A DNA stretch of 64,000 bases from an uncultured Fibrobacter sp. (lineage in GTDB: Bacteria; Fibrobacterota; Fibrobacteria; Fibrobacterales; Fibrobacteraceae), in assembly GCF_947166265.1 (NCBI RefSeq), contig NZ_CAMVDO010000002.1:124001-188000 (forward strand), in the 5' to 3' direction. Every line of letters begins with the position of its first letter. Position 1 is the stretch's first letter. The position numbers were made by a program, and so were the translations under genes. The notes under the pieces are model-generated. The model saw only the letters and a list, made by a program, of their open reading frames with translations. It did no database searches and was not told the DNA's origin. Below are positions 17,552-24,928 of the stretch, piece by piece.

Positions 17552-17579
17552 AGACCTGGCTTCATGGCAGGTCTTTTTT
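17552..17579 (+). terminator. Intrinsic terminator, probably bidirectional
   Basis: The stem AGACCTG (17552-17558) pairs with CAGGTCT (17568-17574), followed by TTTTT on the plus strand. The minus-strand side is also T-rich (CTTTTGTTTG). It therefore can end both the remnant gene and the leftward moxR gene, whose stop is at 17599. Confidence 0.75.
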
Positions 17580-17598
17580 AATGATTTTTTCAATTCAA

Positions 17599-18582
17599 TT
17601 ACGGCACCTCGACAGAATCGAGAATCTTCTGCACGACGGTTTCGGCGGAAACTTCTTCCGCTTCAGCCTCGTAGCTGAGGATAATGCGGTGGCGGAGCAC
17701 TTCCATCGCGACGGCCTTCACGTCTTCGGGCGTCACGTAGGCACGGCCCTGGATAAACGCATGGGCCTTTGCAGCCTGGGCAAGGCCGATGGATGCACGC
17801 GGAGAGGCGCCCACTTCCACAAAGCCCACCAAGTCGCTGCGCTTGATGCTGCCCGGATCGCGGGTCGCAAGCACCAGATTCACGATGTATTCGCGAACGC
17901 GTTCGTCCACATACACCTGCTTCACCAGCTGGCGGGCGGCCAGAATGTCTTCCTTCGTGGCAACAGCCTGCGGCTGACGGAGCCCTGCACCGGCAACGGC
18001 GTCGAGAATCTTCATTTCGTCGGCCTTGTTCGGGTAAGATACCTTCACCTTCAAGAGGAAACGGTCCACCTGAGCTTCGGGCAGCGGATACGTACCTTCC
18101 TGTTCTATCGGGTTCTGCGTGGCAAGCACCAGGAACGGTTCGTCCAGCTTGAACGTCTCATCGCCAATGGTGATGTGGCGTTCCTGCATGGCTTCGAGGA
18201 GGGCGCTCTGCACCTTCGACGGCGCACGGTTAATTTCGTCAGCAAGCACCAGGTTCGTAAAGAGCGGCCCCTTGCGGGTCTCGAACTTCGCTTCCTTCGC
18301 GTTGTAAATCGTGGTACCCAGCAAGTCGGCCGGCAACAGGTCGGGAGTGAACTGGATGCGCTTAAAATCCAGCGACACGGCATCGGCAAAAGCCTTCACC
18401 GCAGTCGTCTTGGCAAGGCCCGGCAAACCTTCCAGCAGCACGTGACCGTCGGCCAAGATACCCGTCAGAATGCTTTCCACCAGAGCCTTCTGGCCAATCA
18501 CCGTCCCTTCCACTTCACGCAGCAAATTCATGCAGAATGCGCTCTGCTGGCGCACCTTTTCCGAAAGTTCCTGAATATCCAT
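17599..18582 (-). CDS. MoxR-family AAA+ ATPase
   Basis: A 327-residue AAA+ ATPase of the MoxR group, chaperone-like proteins that help assemble or activate partner complexes. Visible motifs are Walker A GLPGLAKTT, Walker B LVLADEINRAPSKVQSALLEAMQE, sensor 1 LVLATQNPIEQEGTYPLPEAQVDRF (shown in the family as ATQNPxE...LPEAxxDRF), and the C-terminal lid with ASPRASIGLAQAAKAHA. MoxR is normally followed by a DUF58 gene and Bat proteins; here the next leftward element is a terminator and a gene remnant, so it stands alone. A BatD-like gene is found about 4 kb away. Confidence 0.93.
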   Translation of the reverse strand: MDIQELSEKVRQQSAFCMNLLREVEGTVIGQKALVESILTGILADGHVLLEGLPGLAKTTAVKAFADAVSLDFKRIQFTPDLLPADLLGTTIYNAKEAKFETRKGPLFTNLVLADEINRAPSKVQSALLEAMQERHITIGDETFKLDEPFLVLATQNPIEQEGTYPLPEAQVDRFLLKVKVSYPNKADEMKILDAVAGAGLRQPQAVATKEDILAARQLVKQVYVDERVREYIVNLVLATRDPGSIKRSDLVGFVEVGASPRASIGLAQAAKAHAFIQGRAYVTPEDVKAVAMEVLRHRIILSYEAEAEEVSAETVVQKILDSVEVP

Positions 18583-18677
18583 TTAGTTAACCTCTATGAT
18601 TTTTACGGACATTAAAATACAAAAATTGCCCCGAGAAAAACAAATTACGCCCCTTTATGTTACATTTATTGCGTAAC

Positions 18678-19310
18678 ATGGTGCATTTTACCGAAAAAGA
18701 TCTCAAAATTTACGAGGAAAAAATCCTCAAGCAGCCGCAGCCCCTGCCCGACAAAAAGGGATTTAAGCAGTTCCTGATACTCTTCGGAATCGTATTCGCA
18801 ATTTTCGTTTTCGCATTACTTCGCGGACCACGCGGCCGCCCTGAAGACGGTTTACTGTTCACCATCGCCAGCGACCCCTCCGTAATCAAGAGCCTTCAAC
18901 TTTGGCACGTTTTCGAATTTGCCAAGTTCCTCCCCGCATTCGGGATTTTCATCTGGTATTCGACATGCATCCCCTTTTTCAATAAGCACATCTGGAAAGA
19001 CAAGGATCCGTCAGCGAACCTCCCTCCCGAAGATTTCTGGCTCAGGAACTTCAAGATTGCCCTAAGCATCGCATCATTCCTTTTCTTCTTTTCCCTTGAA
19101 ACTTTCGCCCGCGGGAAATACGACGGCCTGTTCTATTCCGGCCTGGGCCAGCCTGCATACATCATCGCGCTAGGCTACCTGGTCGCATCTACTTTGTACA
19201 TCATCAACGCGTTCTTCCCCATAATCAAGAGGCTCCGCCCCAAGTACGGCATAACCCTGCTCGCCTTCGCCGCAATCCTCGAAACATGCGTCAAGAACTG
19301 CTTTTCGTAA
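18678..19310 (+). CDS. Multi-pass membrane protein of unknown function
   Basis: A 210-residue protein with a short cytoplasmic start (MVHFTEKDLKIYEEK) and about five hydrophobic segments: FKQFLILFGIVFAIFVFALL, a segment around FAKFLPAFGIFIWYST, IALSIASFLFFFSLETFA, AYIIALGYLVASTLYIIN and GITLLAFAAILETCV. The ATG at 18657 is an alternative start seven codons upstream; neither has a clear ribosome site. I do not recognise the family. It is convergent with the next gene and divergent from moxR, with only about 95 bp between the two starts. Confidence 0.65.
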   Translation: MVHFTEKDLKIYEEKILKQPQPLPDKKGFKQFLILFGIVFAIFVFALLRGPRGRPEDGLLFTIASDPSVIKSLQLWHVFEFAKFLPAFGIFIWYSTCIPFFNKHIWKDKDPSANLPPEDFWLRNFKIALSIASFLFFFSLETFARGKYDGLFYSGLGQPAYIIALGYLVASTLYIINAFFPIIKRLRPKYGITLLAFAAILETCVKNCFS

Positions 19311-19373
19311 AGGCATAGACGGGGGAAGAATCCCCCTGGTTGCAGCCGCCACGCGTCTTCCACCACCCCCACA

Positions 19374-19392
19374 CCTAGGGGGACACCCCCTA
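19374..19392. terminator. GC-rich hairpin between convergent genes
   Basis: TAGGGGG (19376-19382), ACA, CCCCCTA (19386-19392) is a perfect 7-bp stem. A second stem, GGGGG with CCCCC, lies at 19321-19336. Both sit in the 95-bp C-rich gap between two convergent genes. There is no T-tract, so terminator function is plausible but unproven. Confidence 0.4.
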
Positions 19393-19405
19393 ACACCCCC
19401 GCTTT

Positions 19406-20182
19406 CTACCATCCAAAGAAACTGATGGTCAAAGAATATCTATCAACATCAGAAATCTTTTCCTGTTTTTCAGGATTGTAACTATAGTACCCGCGTTTAT
19501 ACGTCAAATCTCTACCATATCGAAATTCAAGACTAACCCTTGTGACATAATACGGAATGAAGGATATATACGTTCCACATCCCATTTCATCGTAAAAAAT
19601 TGGAGCCGAGGGGCCGACATTAAGCATCGAAGCCGACTCTTCTATAGCCATCGCTTCACGACCATTCCTAGACAAATGCTGAGTCAAACCTATACGGAAA
19701 TTATCCCCTATCGGCAACTGTTCTATAAGCGATATACCACCACCCCATTGGAAATACTTGTGTTCTACTTTTTCCAATTGCCACACCCATAGGTTGCTCC
19801 ACCCCATCACACCAAAATAATCCGTTACAAGTCCCGCCTGCACATAGGGCGTCACAAAATCAAAACCGAATCCGTACTTGAAATATCCCATGCTTTTTTG
19901 AAGAGAAAATTTAAAATCAAACGGCCATTCTTCACGAGTTGCATAATAATGATCTTTATACCATTCATCAGAATGCTCTAGTGTCTTAACCCCTTTCGCA
20001 ACATGTTCTTCTACAAGAGTCAAATCTCCCCAATACGCAGAAGCAGAAATGTCTTTCACAAAAGCATCTTCACTTTTTTCCATAAATGAAGCCGCAGACG
20101 GAGGGCGTATAATGGCAACACTGCACCCCACCAAGAGCAGGGTGCACACCGCCAAGATAATCCACAAAATTCCGCGAGCCAT
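19406..20182 (-). CDS. Lipoprotein with beta-barrel-like body
   Basis: A 258-residue lipoprotein, lipobox LVGC (Cys20). The rest alternates aromatic and polar residues in strand-like runs (YFKYGFGFDFVTPYVQAGLV, NLWVWQLEKVEHKYFQWGGG, YVTRVSLEFRYGRDLTYKRG) and ends in SLTISFFGW, an aromatic end typical of outer-membrane strands. The family is not recognised. Outer-membrane location is inferred. It is transcribed away from the TfoX-like gene region, with a 156-bp gap upstream that holds no other gene. Confidence 0.6.
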   Translation of the reverse strand: MARGILWIILAVCTLLLVGCSVAIIRPPSAASFMEKSEDAFVKDISASAYWGDLTLVEEHVAKGVKTLEHSDEWYKDHYYATREEWPFDFKFSLQKSMGYFKYGFGFDFVTPYVQAGLVTDYFGVMGWSNLWVWQLEKVEHKYFQWGGGISLIEQLPIGDNFRIGLTQHLSRNGREAMAIEESASMLNVGPSAPIFYDEMGCGTYISFIPYYVTRVSLEFRYGRDLTYKRGYYSYNPEKQEKISDVDRYSLTISFFGW

Positions 20183-20338
20183 TATCTACAAAATAGAATA
20201 TCCAGGCAAAACCCGGATTCATTCCATCTGCCAATTTGCAAACTTTATCAAATAAAATAGACAACTTTGCATCAGAAAAAGAGATGCCCACAGGCATGAC
20301 TAGTAAAGTGTAGAGAATAGCACTGCGCAAGCCATCGT

Positions 20339-20662
20339 TTATTTCTTCTTCGCTTTTGGTGCAGGTAGTTCCGGCAACATGGCATCCAGAAGCTTCGCCA
20401 AAAATTTGCCATCTTCAATCTGTTCGTCAGTCACGCGGAGCATAGGCTTTGCACCGTCGTAGGGCAACTGTTTTTTTGCGCCGGGGAGCATCTCCAAGGC
20501 CGCAGGCACGGGCTTTACCAGCAGGCGGTCGTCGTAGATTCCGCCGAAGATTTTTCCGTCGGCATACAGAATATACTCGCCCATCATCTTGCGGGTCGTC
20601 ACGCGCAGTTCGCCCTTGAACTGCTGCAAAACGTAATCACGGAATTTTTCAGTACTCGGCAT
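20339..20662 (-). CDS. TfoX/Sxy N-terminal domain protein
   Basis: A 107-residue protein matching the stand-alone TfoX N-terminal domain: RVTTRKMMGEYILYADGKIFGGIYDDRLLVKP, quoted in the family as RKMFGgyglY..GkiFg.i.d..Lyl, followed by MLRVTDEQIEDGKFLAKLL. TfoX/Sxy proteins promote competence gene expression in some Proteobacteria, but the single-domain versions have no known role. The C-terminal DNA-binding-like half of TfoX is absent. A GAGGA ribosome site precedes the ATG. It diverges from the SMR transporter gene. Confidence 0.85.
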   Translation of the reverse strand: MPSTEKFRDYVLQQFKGELRVTTRKMMGEYILYADGKIFGGIYDDRLLVKPVPAALEMLPGAKKQLPYDGAKPMLRVTDEQIEDGKFLAKLLDAMLPELPAPKAKKK

Positions 20663-20694
20663 ATAAAAATCCTCAATAGATTGCTTCGGCCCCT

Positions 20695-20716
20695 CCCTTC
20701 GACAAACTCAGGGACC
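20695..20716. repeat. Dispersed REP-like palindromic element
   Basis: CCCTTCGACAAACTCAGGGA followed by CC, a variant of the element at 8859. It lies in the divergent TfoX-SMR intergenic region, next to the palindrome at 20743. Confidence 0.75.
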
Positions 20717-20742
20717 TTGTGCCTCGCAACGATGGTTTTCAT

Positions 20743-20767
20743 AATATACAAATTAATTTTGTATATT
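20743..20767. promoter_or_regulatory. 25-bp perfect palindrome before the SMR gene
   Basis: AATATACAAA, spacer TTAAT, TTTGTATATT. The two 10-bp arms are perfect reverse complements. It ends 6 bp before the SMR start codon and lies between divergent genes. It could be an operator for a repressor of the transporter or an RNA hairpin hiding the start; no ribosome site is visible between it and the ATG. Confidence 0.6.
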
Positions 20768-20773
20768 ATTCCC

Positions 20774-21106
20774 ATGCTCAATTATCTATTCCTGTTACTC
20801 GCCATTGTCGCAGAAGCTGCCGGCACTACATTCCTCAAGATGTCGGAACAGTTTACCAAACTCGTTCCTTCCATCGCCTCGCTTGTCTGCTACGTGGCAT
20901 CGCTCTACCTGTTGAGTCTATGCCTGCGCACCATCCCCATCGGCATCGCGTACGCTACCTGGTCGGCGCTCGGCATCGCGCTTATAACAATAAGCGGCAT
21001 CTTCTTTTTCAAGCAGATGCCGGACTTAGGCGCCATCATTGGGCTTATCCTAATTATCTCAGGAGTTGCCGTACTGAATCTATTTTCGAAGATGGACATC
21101 CACTAG
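20774..21106 (+). CDS. SMR-family small multidrug/guanidinium transporter
   Basis: A 110-residue inner-membrane protein with four hydrophobic helices and the SMR landmarks LAIVAEAAGTTFLKMSEQFT (helix 1 with the essential Glu in AIVAEAAGT), IPIGIAYATWSALGIALIT (Trp in helix 3), and LIISGVAVLN in helix 4. SMR proteins are dual-topology dimers exporting cationic drugs or guanidinium in exchange for protons. The frame is open further upstream, but the true start is this ATG, which begins MLNYLFLLLAIVAE. It is alone on its strand, with a palindrome just before the start. Confidence 0.93.
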   Translation: MLNYLFLLLAIVAEAAGTTFLKMSEQFTKLVPSIASLVCYVASLYLLSLCLRTIPIGIAYATWSALGIALITISGIFFFKQMPDLGAIIGLILIISGVAVLNLFSKMDIH

Positions 21107-21108
21107 GT

Positions 21109-21549
21109 TCACAGAACCTTTTCCATATACACGCACTCAAACGTGTCATGATGGGCCTTACCGTTTGCATTTAAACGGTAACCCATTTTTTCGTAGAAGC
21201 CTTCAAGGCCCATGCGGCTAGAGATGCAAGCCTTCCTGATTCCTGCCTCGCGCATCCACTTTTCAGCTTCGGCAACGACAGCCTGGCCTAGATGCTTTCC
21301 GCGGTATTCCGGTAGCACTACGACGCGTCCGATTTCGGCAACACCGTCGACGGTATCGCCTACCTCGAACCAACGGCACGTGGCAACCGGGTAAATATCA
21401 TCCAGAGCAAGAATGTAATGGCAGTTTTCGCCATCATGCGCATCGACTTCGGCTTCAAGCGGAATCTGGTATTTACGCATCATTGCGGCGATGCGCACGT
21501 AATAGGCTCCCGCCCGTTCACATTCCTTTGTAACGCGGATGATATCCAT
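21109..21549 (-). CDS. GNAT-family N-acetyltransferase
   Basis: A 146-residue GNAT acyltransferase. The acetyl-CoA site is EIGRVVVLPEYRGKHLGQAV, with the Q/RxxGxG/A-type loop as YRGKHLGQ, followed by the second conserved strand-helix EGFYEKMGYRLNANG near the C-terminus. The substrate is unknown; the layout resembles the ElaA-like or YjcF-like small GNAT proteins. It ends 2 bp from the convergent SMR gene and follows the Ser-rich lipoprotein by 4 bp, so those two are probably co-transcribed. Confidence 0.88.
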   Translation of the reverse strand: MDIIRVTKECERAGAYYVRIAAMMRKYQIPLEAEVDAHDGENCHYILALDDIYPVATCRWFEVGDTVDGVAEIGRVVVLPEYRGKHLGQAVVAEAEKWMREAGIRKACISSRMGLEGFYEKMGYRLNANGKAHHDTFECVYMEKVL

Positions 21550-21553
21550 ACCT

Positions 21554-22549
21554 TTATTCAGACATCATTTCTTCGAAGGTAATTTCACCGGCAAGATAGG
21601 CCTTGCACTTACCAATCATATCGGCATAAACTTCCGCACGATCAGTTTGTGTCACGTTTTCCCTGCGAGTCTGTTCCTCATACACAAGCGCACCACCGTC
21701 GCACCGATATTTAGAACGAACAATAGTCCCATAAATATCAGCATCATCATCAAATTCTTCATCTCCTTCAGCCAAAGCAAGCATGGTGTTACATCCAGAC
21801 ACACTCCCTATTTCCATCGACATTCTTCTATTCACGGTGAAACCACTTCCATCAAAGGTAAGATTTTCTCTAATGGCGGTTTCAAGCCCGTTGAAGATGC
21901 CCGTTCCCGCAAGTTCCCAGTAATCGCCATCCGGTTCGCCTTCGCACAAAACGTCAAGGGAATTCTTGGAAGGATCCAGTTTCGACAACAAATCGATAAA
22001 GACCATCAACTCGTCGCGAGTGATTCCAAGTTTATCAAGTTCCGGTTGCAAAACTTCATCCGGAATCAACGCATACACCTTGTCAAGCCCCGAAGTGGGA
22101 ATCCAGTCTTCGTCTATACAGGTAAACGTGACTTCCTGTTCCAATACGGTAACCGTCTTGACAGCGCCCGTCTGGCAACTTTTCTCTATCTCGAAGCTAG
22201 GGTCCGCATCGCCCAGTTTTTCTTCAAGGGCCTTAAGCATCATCATCTGTTCCGAGGTAAGTACCGCACTTTCAACCGGAGTGCTCGCACTGGAATTAAC
22301 ATCCTTTTCTCCGGAGTTACTTTCGCTAGAACCCACCGGCGGATCATCGTCAAAGTTACGGACTTTAGAAGAACTCGAACTCAAGCCGTTATCGGCTTCA
22401 CCAGCCGAGCTAAGAGTCCCTGCGCTAGAGCTAAGGGTTGTTTCGCCCGCACTTGACACGGGGGTATCGGAACTGGCAGACGTTGAACTTTCGCAAGCAA
22501 CCATGGCAAAGGACATGGCAATGGCGGTGGCAAGAAGTTTTGTTCTCAT
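21554..22549 (-). CDS. Ser-rich lipoprotein, function unknown
   Basis: A 331-residue lipoprotein, lipobox MVAC (Cys19), then a long Ser-rich linker (SSAGETTLSSSAGTLSSAGE, SSSSSKVRNF) to about residue 95. The globular part includes a cluster of Cys residues (SCQTGAVKTVTVLEQEVTFTC, DVLCEGEP, SGCNT, RCDGG) that could form disulfides. I do not recognise the domain. The linker type is shared with other lipoproteins of this window. An AGGAGA ribosome site precedes the ATG. Confidence 0.65.
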   Translation of the reverse strand: MRTKLLATAIAMSFAMVACESSTSASSDTPVSSAGETTLSSSAGTLSSAGEADNGLSSSSSKVRNFDDDPPVGSSESNSGEKDVNSSASTPVESAVLTSEQMMMLKALEEKLGDADPSFEIEKSCQTGAVKTVTVLEQEVTFTCIDEDWIPTSGLDKVYALIPDEVLQPELDKLGITRDELMVFIDLLSKLDPSKNSLDVLCEGEPDGDYWELAGTGIFNGLETAIRENLTFDGSGFTVNRRMSMEIGSVSGCNTMLALAEGDEEFDDDADIYGTIVRSKYRCDGGALVYEEQTRRENVTQTDRAEVYADMIGKCKAYLAGEITFEEMMSE

Positions 22550-22640
22550 AATAGGTCTCCTATTTTTTTGATAACATAATAAAAAAGGAATAACCCGTCA
22601 ACATCCATTTTCCGAACAAACTTCCTCAGGTCCCCAGGTT

Positions 22641-23633
22641 CTATTCGTCTTCGGATAGACCCATCAGACTCATAGCCGCTTTCCAGGTTTCCTTGTTTTC
22701 GAAGCCATCGCGTATGCCGCCGCCGTAGCGGGCATGGGCGAATTCCTCAACAAGAGCCTCCCAGCCTTCGAGTTTACCCTCTTTTACCATAGCGTCCAAA
22801 TTGACCGCGGAGGCGGCGGATACTTTCTTTGCGGCAGGCCCTTCGACAGGCTCAGGGACCTTGCCGGCGGAATCTTTTTCAGCGGGCGCATATCCAGCGG
22901 ATTTTCCTGCGGGCCCTTCGGCAAGCTCAGGGACCTTGCCGGCGACATATTCCTTGCAAATGCTTTCGAGTTCCAGGAGCCATTCGCGACTGTCGGCAGA
23001 ATTCACTCGCTGCTTGAGCACCAGCATTTTTTCGCGCAGCGCCTCTTGAGCGGCATTTCTTGCCGCCACTGCAGCCCGTGTCGAGGCTCGGCGCTTTGCA
23101 CGCCACAGTCCCGCCAAAAGTACACATACGGCAACCACAAGCCCCACCGCAATCGGAAGCGGATTGAACGGCTCGTTTACACGCACCGCGATGCTTTCGC
23201 TACGCAAGTCTAGCGGGCGCCCCACCTGGGTCGGAATTTCAAAACGCATTGCAGGCACATTCAGCGCCCCCGTATCTTCGGCCACAATCTTGTAGGTGAA
23301 AGTAATCGAGGCGATTTCCTTGCCGTCCTTTACGGAACGCGCCGATTCCTGCGACATTCCCACTTGCGTAAGTCCCTTCGCATTCGCAGAACCCGTCGGC
23401 ACCACCAAAAGCGCACTCCCCTGAACACTCCAGCTGACCGTTACAGGAAAATCAAACGTATCGCCCACCGTAACCGCAGGCATTCCGCCCTCCGGCCCGG
23501 AGACAATCGAAATTCCGAGTTGCTCGGGCGACGGCAACTCAATTTCCGGTGCAGAGATAACGCTGGAATCAACATCTAGAGATTGCTTCGCTCCGTTCGC
23601 CATGACGTTTTCATTCAAAGAATCATTTTCCAT
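22641..23633 (-). CDS. BatD-like membrane protein with two in-frame palindromic repeats
   Basis: A 330-residue protein. The N-terminal half is a beta-sandwich like the BatD (oxygen tolerance) domain (DFPVTVSWSVQGSALLVVPTG, ITFTYKIVAEDTGALNVPAM, the family reading for t.xY.i.p.kpG...iPp...). One membrane segment follows (about residues 153-171) and then a helical cytoplasmic tail. The usual signal peptide is not visible; the start MENDSLNENVMANG may be truncated or mis-set. In the tail, two copies of the dispersed palindromic repeat are translated in frame as GKVPELAEGPAGK (about residue 232) and GKVPEPVEGPAAK (about residue 257). BatD usually lies beside MoxR; here moxR is 4 kb away. Confidence 0.65.
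   Translation of the reverse strand: MENDSLNENVMANGAKQSLDVDSSVISAPEIELPSPEQLGISIVSGPEGGMPAVTVGDTFDFPVTVSWSVQGSALLVVPTGSANAKGLTQVGMSQESARSVKDGKEIASITFTYKIVAEDTGALNVPAMRFEIPTQVGRPLDLRSESIAVRVNEPFNPLPIAVGLVVAVCVLLAGLWRAKRRASTRAAVAARNAAQEALREKMLVLKQRVNSADSREWLLELESICKEYVAGKVPELAEGPAGKSAGYAPAEKDSAGKVPEPVEGPAAKKVSAASAVNLDAMVKEGKLEGWEALVEEFAHARYGGGIRDGFENKETWKAAMSLMGLSEDE
22839..22860. repeat. REP-like element inside a coding region, copy A
   Basis: CCCTTCGACAGGCTCAGGGA plus CC, in frame in the BatD-like gene. On the coding strand it gives VPEPVEGP. It shares flanking bases (TTGCCGGCG) with copy B at 22914. Confidence 0.85.
22914..22935. repeat. REP-like element inside a coding region, copy B
   Basis: CCCTTCGGCAAGCTCAGGGA plus CC, the same orientation and frame as copy A 75 bp away, encoding VPELAEGP. 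The repeat plus flank looks like a tandem duplication or two insertions. Confidence 0.85.
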
Positions 23634-23771
23634 ACCCCAAAATATACCAAATTGCCATCCTCCATTTCTATTCTACGTCAATATGCTAAATAAAATAAAC
23701 CTTTCAAATATTCGTTTTCAATTTATTATATTAACGACTAATATAATTTCTGTATCCGGAGCACTCTCTAT

Positions 23772-24836
23772 ATGAAATTTTCCAAGAACCGAATACTGCC
23801 CTACATCACCGCAGCATCTATCTCTGTATTTTTCGCCTGTGGCAACGACAGCAGTTCTTCCCCCAATTCCGAAAACGTAGAACCTGTTCCCGGTTCGTCG
23901 GCAACGGTATCCGATTCTACGAACACCCCCGACAATCCGCCGCTTTCCAGCGAAAGCTCCGTAGAGACGTCTTCGGAAACCACGCCGGTCGATCAGTCCA
24001 GTTCTGCCGAACAAGCCGACCCAGGCATCGTGGAATCCAGTTCTTCCATAGCCGACGCCCCGGCTAGCAGCACCTCCAAGTTCCTTCGTGAACCCACCGA
24101 AGAAGAAATTGCCGAGGAACGCATCTACACCGCAAATTCCGCCACGGCCGATTTCCAGGACCTGCCTACCGTATACAAGAACCTCGACCCAACCGACAAG
24201 GTGGCATTTGTCATTCGCCATGCCCAGCGCGAAAAGAGCACCGGCGTCGAATCGCAGCTGACCGAAAAAGGGATAGAACAGTCAAAGACGCTCGGCACCT
24301 ACCTCGTATCCGATGAAGATTTCGCCTACGGTTCCACCAATTTTGTCCGCACCCGTGCAACCGCACAGTACATTTCGGAAGGCCGCGGTCAGGAATTCCC
24401 CGAACCGATCGTTCTCCCGGAACTTGTCGCAAGCACCTTCGTTGCTGACGAAGAAAAGTTCAAGGCACTCATGACCGAAGCAGGCTACATCGACGAAGCC
24501 TATATGTATTCGGAATGGGCATACGACGGAAAATACACCGAAGCCTTCAACGATTTTGAAAAGACCGGCGTCCAGATTATTACCCAGGCCATTCTCCCGA
24601 GAATGTCCACCGAAAAACGCGTGAACATCTTTATCAGCCATGACATGTTTCTCGGGCCTTTCATCGCTTACTGTACCAACAAAGAAACCAAGGTGTTGCG
24701 TAAACACGCTATAACGACCGAAAATTGCACCGACTGCCGCTGGATACAATACCTCGAAGGAATCGCCATTATCGTAAAAGCAGACGGAACCCGTAAATAC
24801 GTGCCTGTTTCGGGCAACATGTTGAACAAAAAGTAA
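23772..24836 (+). CDS. Lipoprotein with histidine phosphatase domain
   Basis: A 354-residue lipoprotein, lipobox FFAC (Cys23), with a long Ser/Pro/Glu linker to about residue 103. The domain has the histidine phosphatase signature: FVIRHAQRE (Arg149, His150), FVRTRATAQ (Arg195) and ISHDMFLG (His290). The first motif is RHA rather than RHG. These enzymes remove phosphate through a phospho-His; here it would work outside the cytoplasm, possibly scavenging phosphate from sugar phosphates or phytate-like compounds, which is inference. The gene stands alone and ends at a strong hairpin shared with the convergent GH8 gene. Confidence 0.83.
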   Translation: MKFSKNRILPYITAASISVFFACGNDSSSSPNSENVEPVPGSSATVSDSTNTPDNPPLSSESSVETSSETTPVDQSSSAEQADPGIVESSSSIADAPASSTSKFLREPTEEEIAEERIYTANSATADFQDLPTVYKNLDPTDKVAFVIRHAQREKSTGVESQLTEKGIEQSKTLGTYLVSDEDFAYGSTNFVRTRATAQYISEGRGQEFPEPIVLPELVASTFVADEEKFKALMTEAGYIDEAYMYSEWAYDGKYTEAFNDFEKTGVQIITQAILPRMSTEKRVNIFISHDMFLGPFIAYCTNKETKVLRKHAITTENCTDCRWIQYLEGIAIIVKADGTRKYVPVSGNMLNKK

Positions 24837-24877
24837 GTACGACAACCGAATAAATCATTCAACGTATTTCGCATAGA

Positions 24878-24907
24878 GGAAGCCCCCGACCTTGGTCGGG
24901 GGCTTCC
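24878..24907. terminator. Bidirectional hairpin terminator
   Basis: A perfect 14-bp stem, GGAAGCCCCCGACC with GGTCGGGGGCTTCC, and a 2-nt loop, between convergent genes ending at 24836 and 24929. The T-rich tail is weak on both sides, but the stem is very stable. Confidence 0.75.
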
Positions 24908-24928
24908 TTAAACGAGAGACTTTAGTTT

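Noticed and set aside
20599-20781. Small minus-strand frame across the SMR-TfoX gap
   Set aside because: It reads through the dispersed repeat and the palindrome and overlaps the TfoX-like start; no ribosome site.
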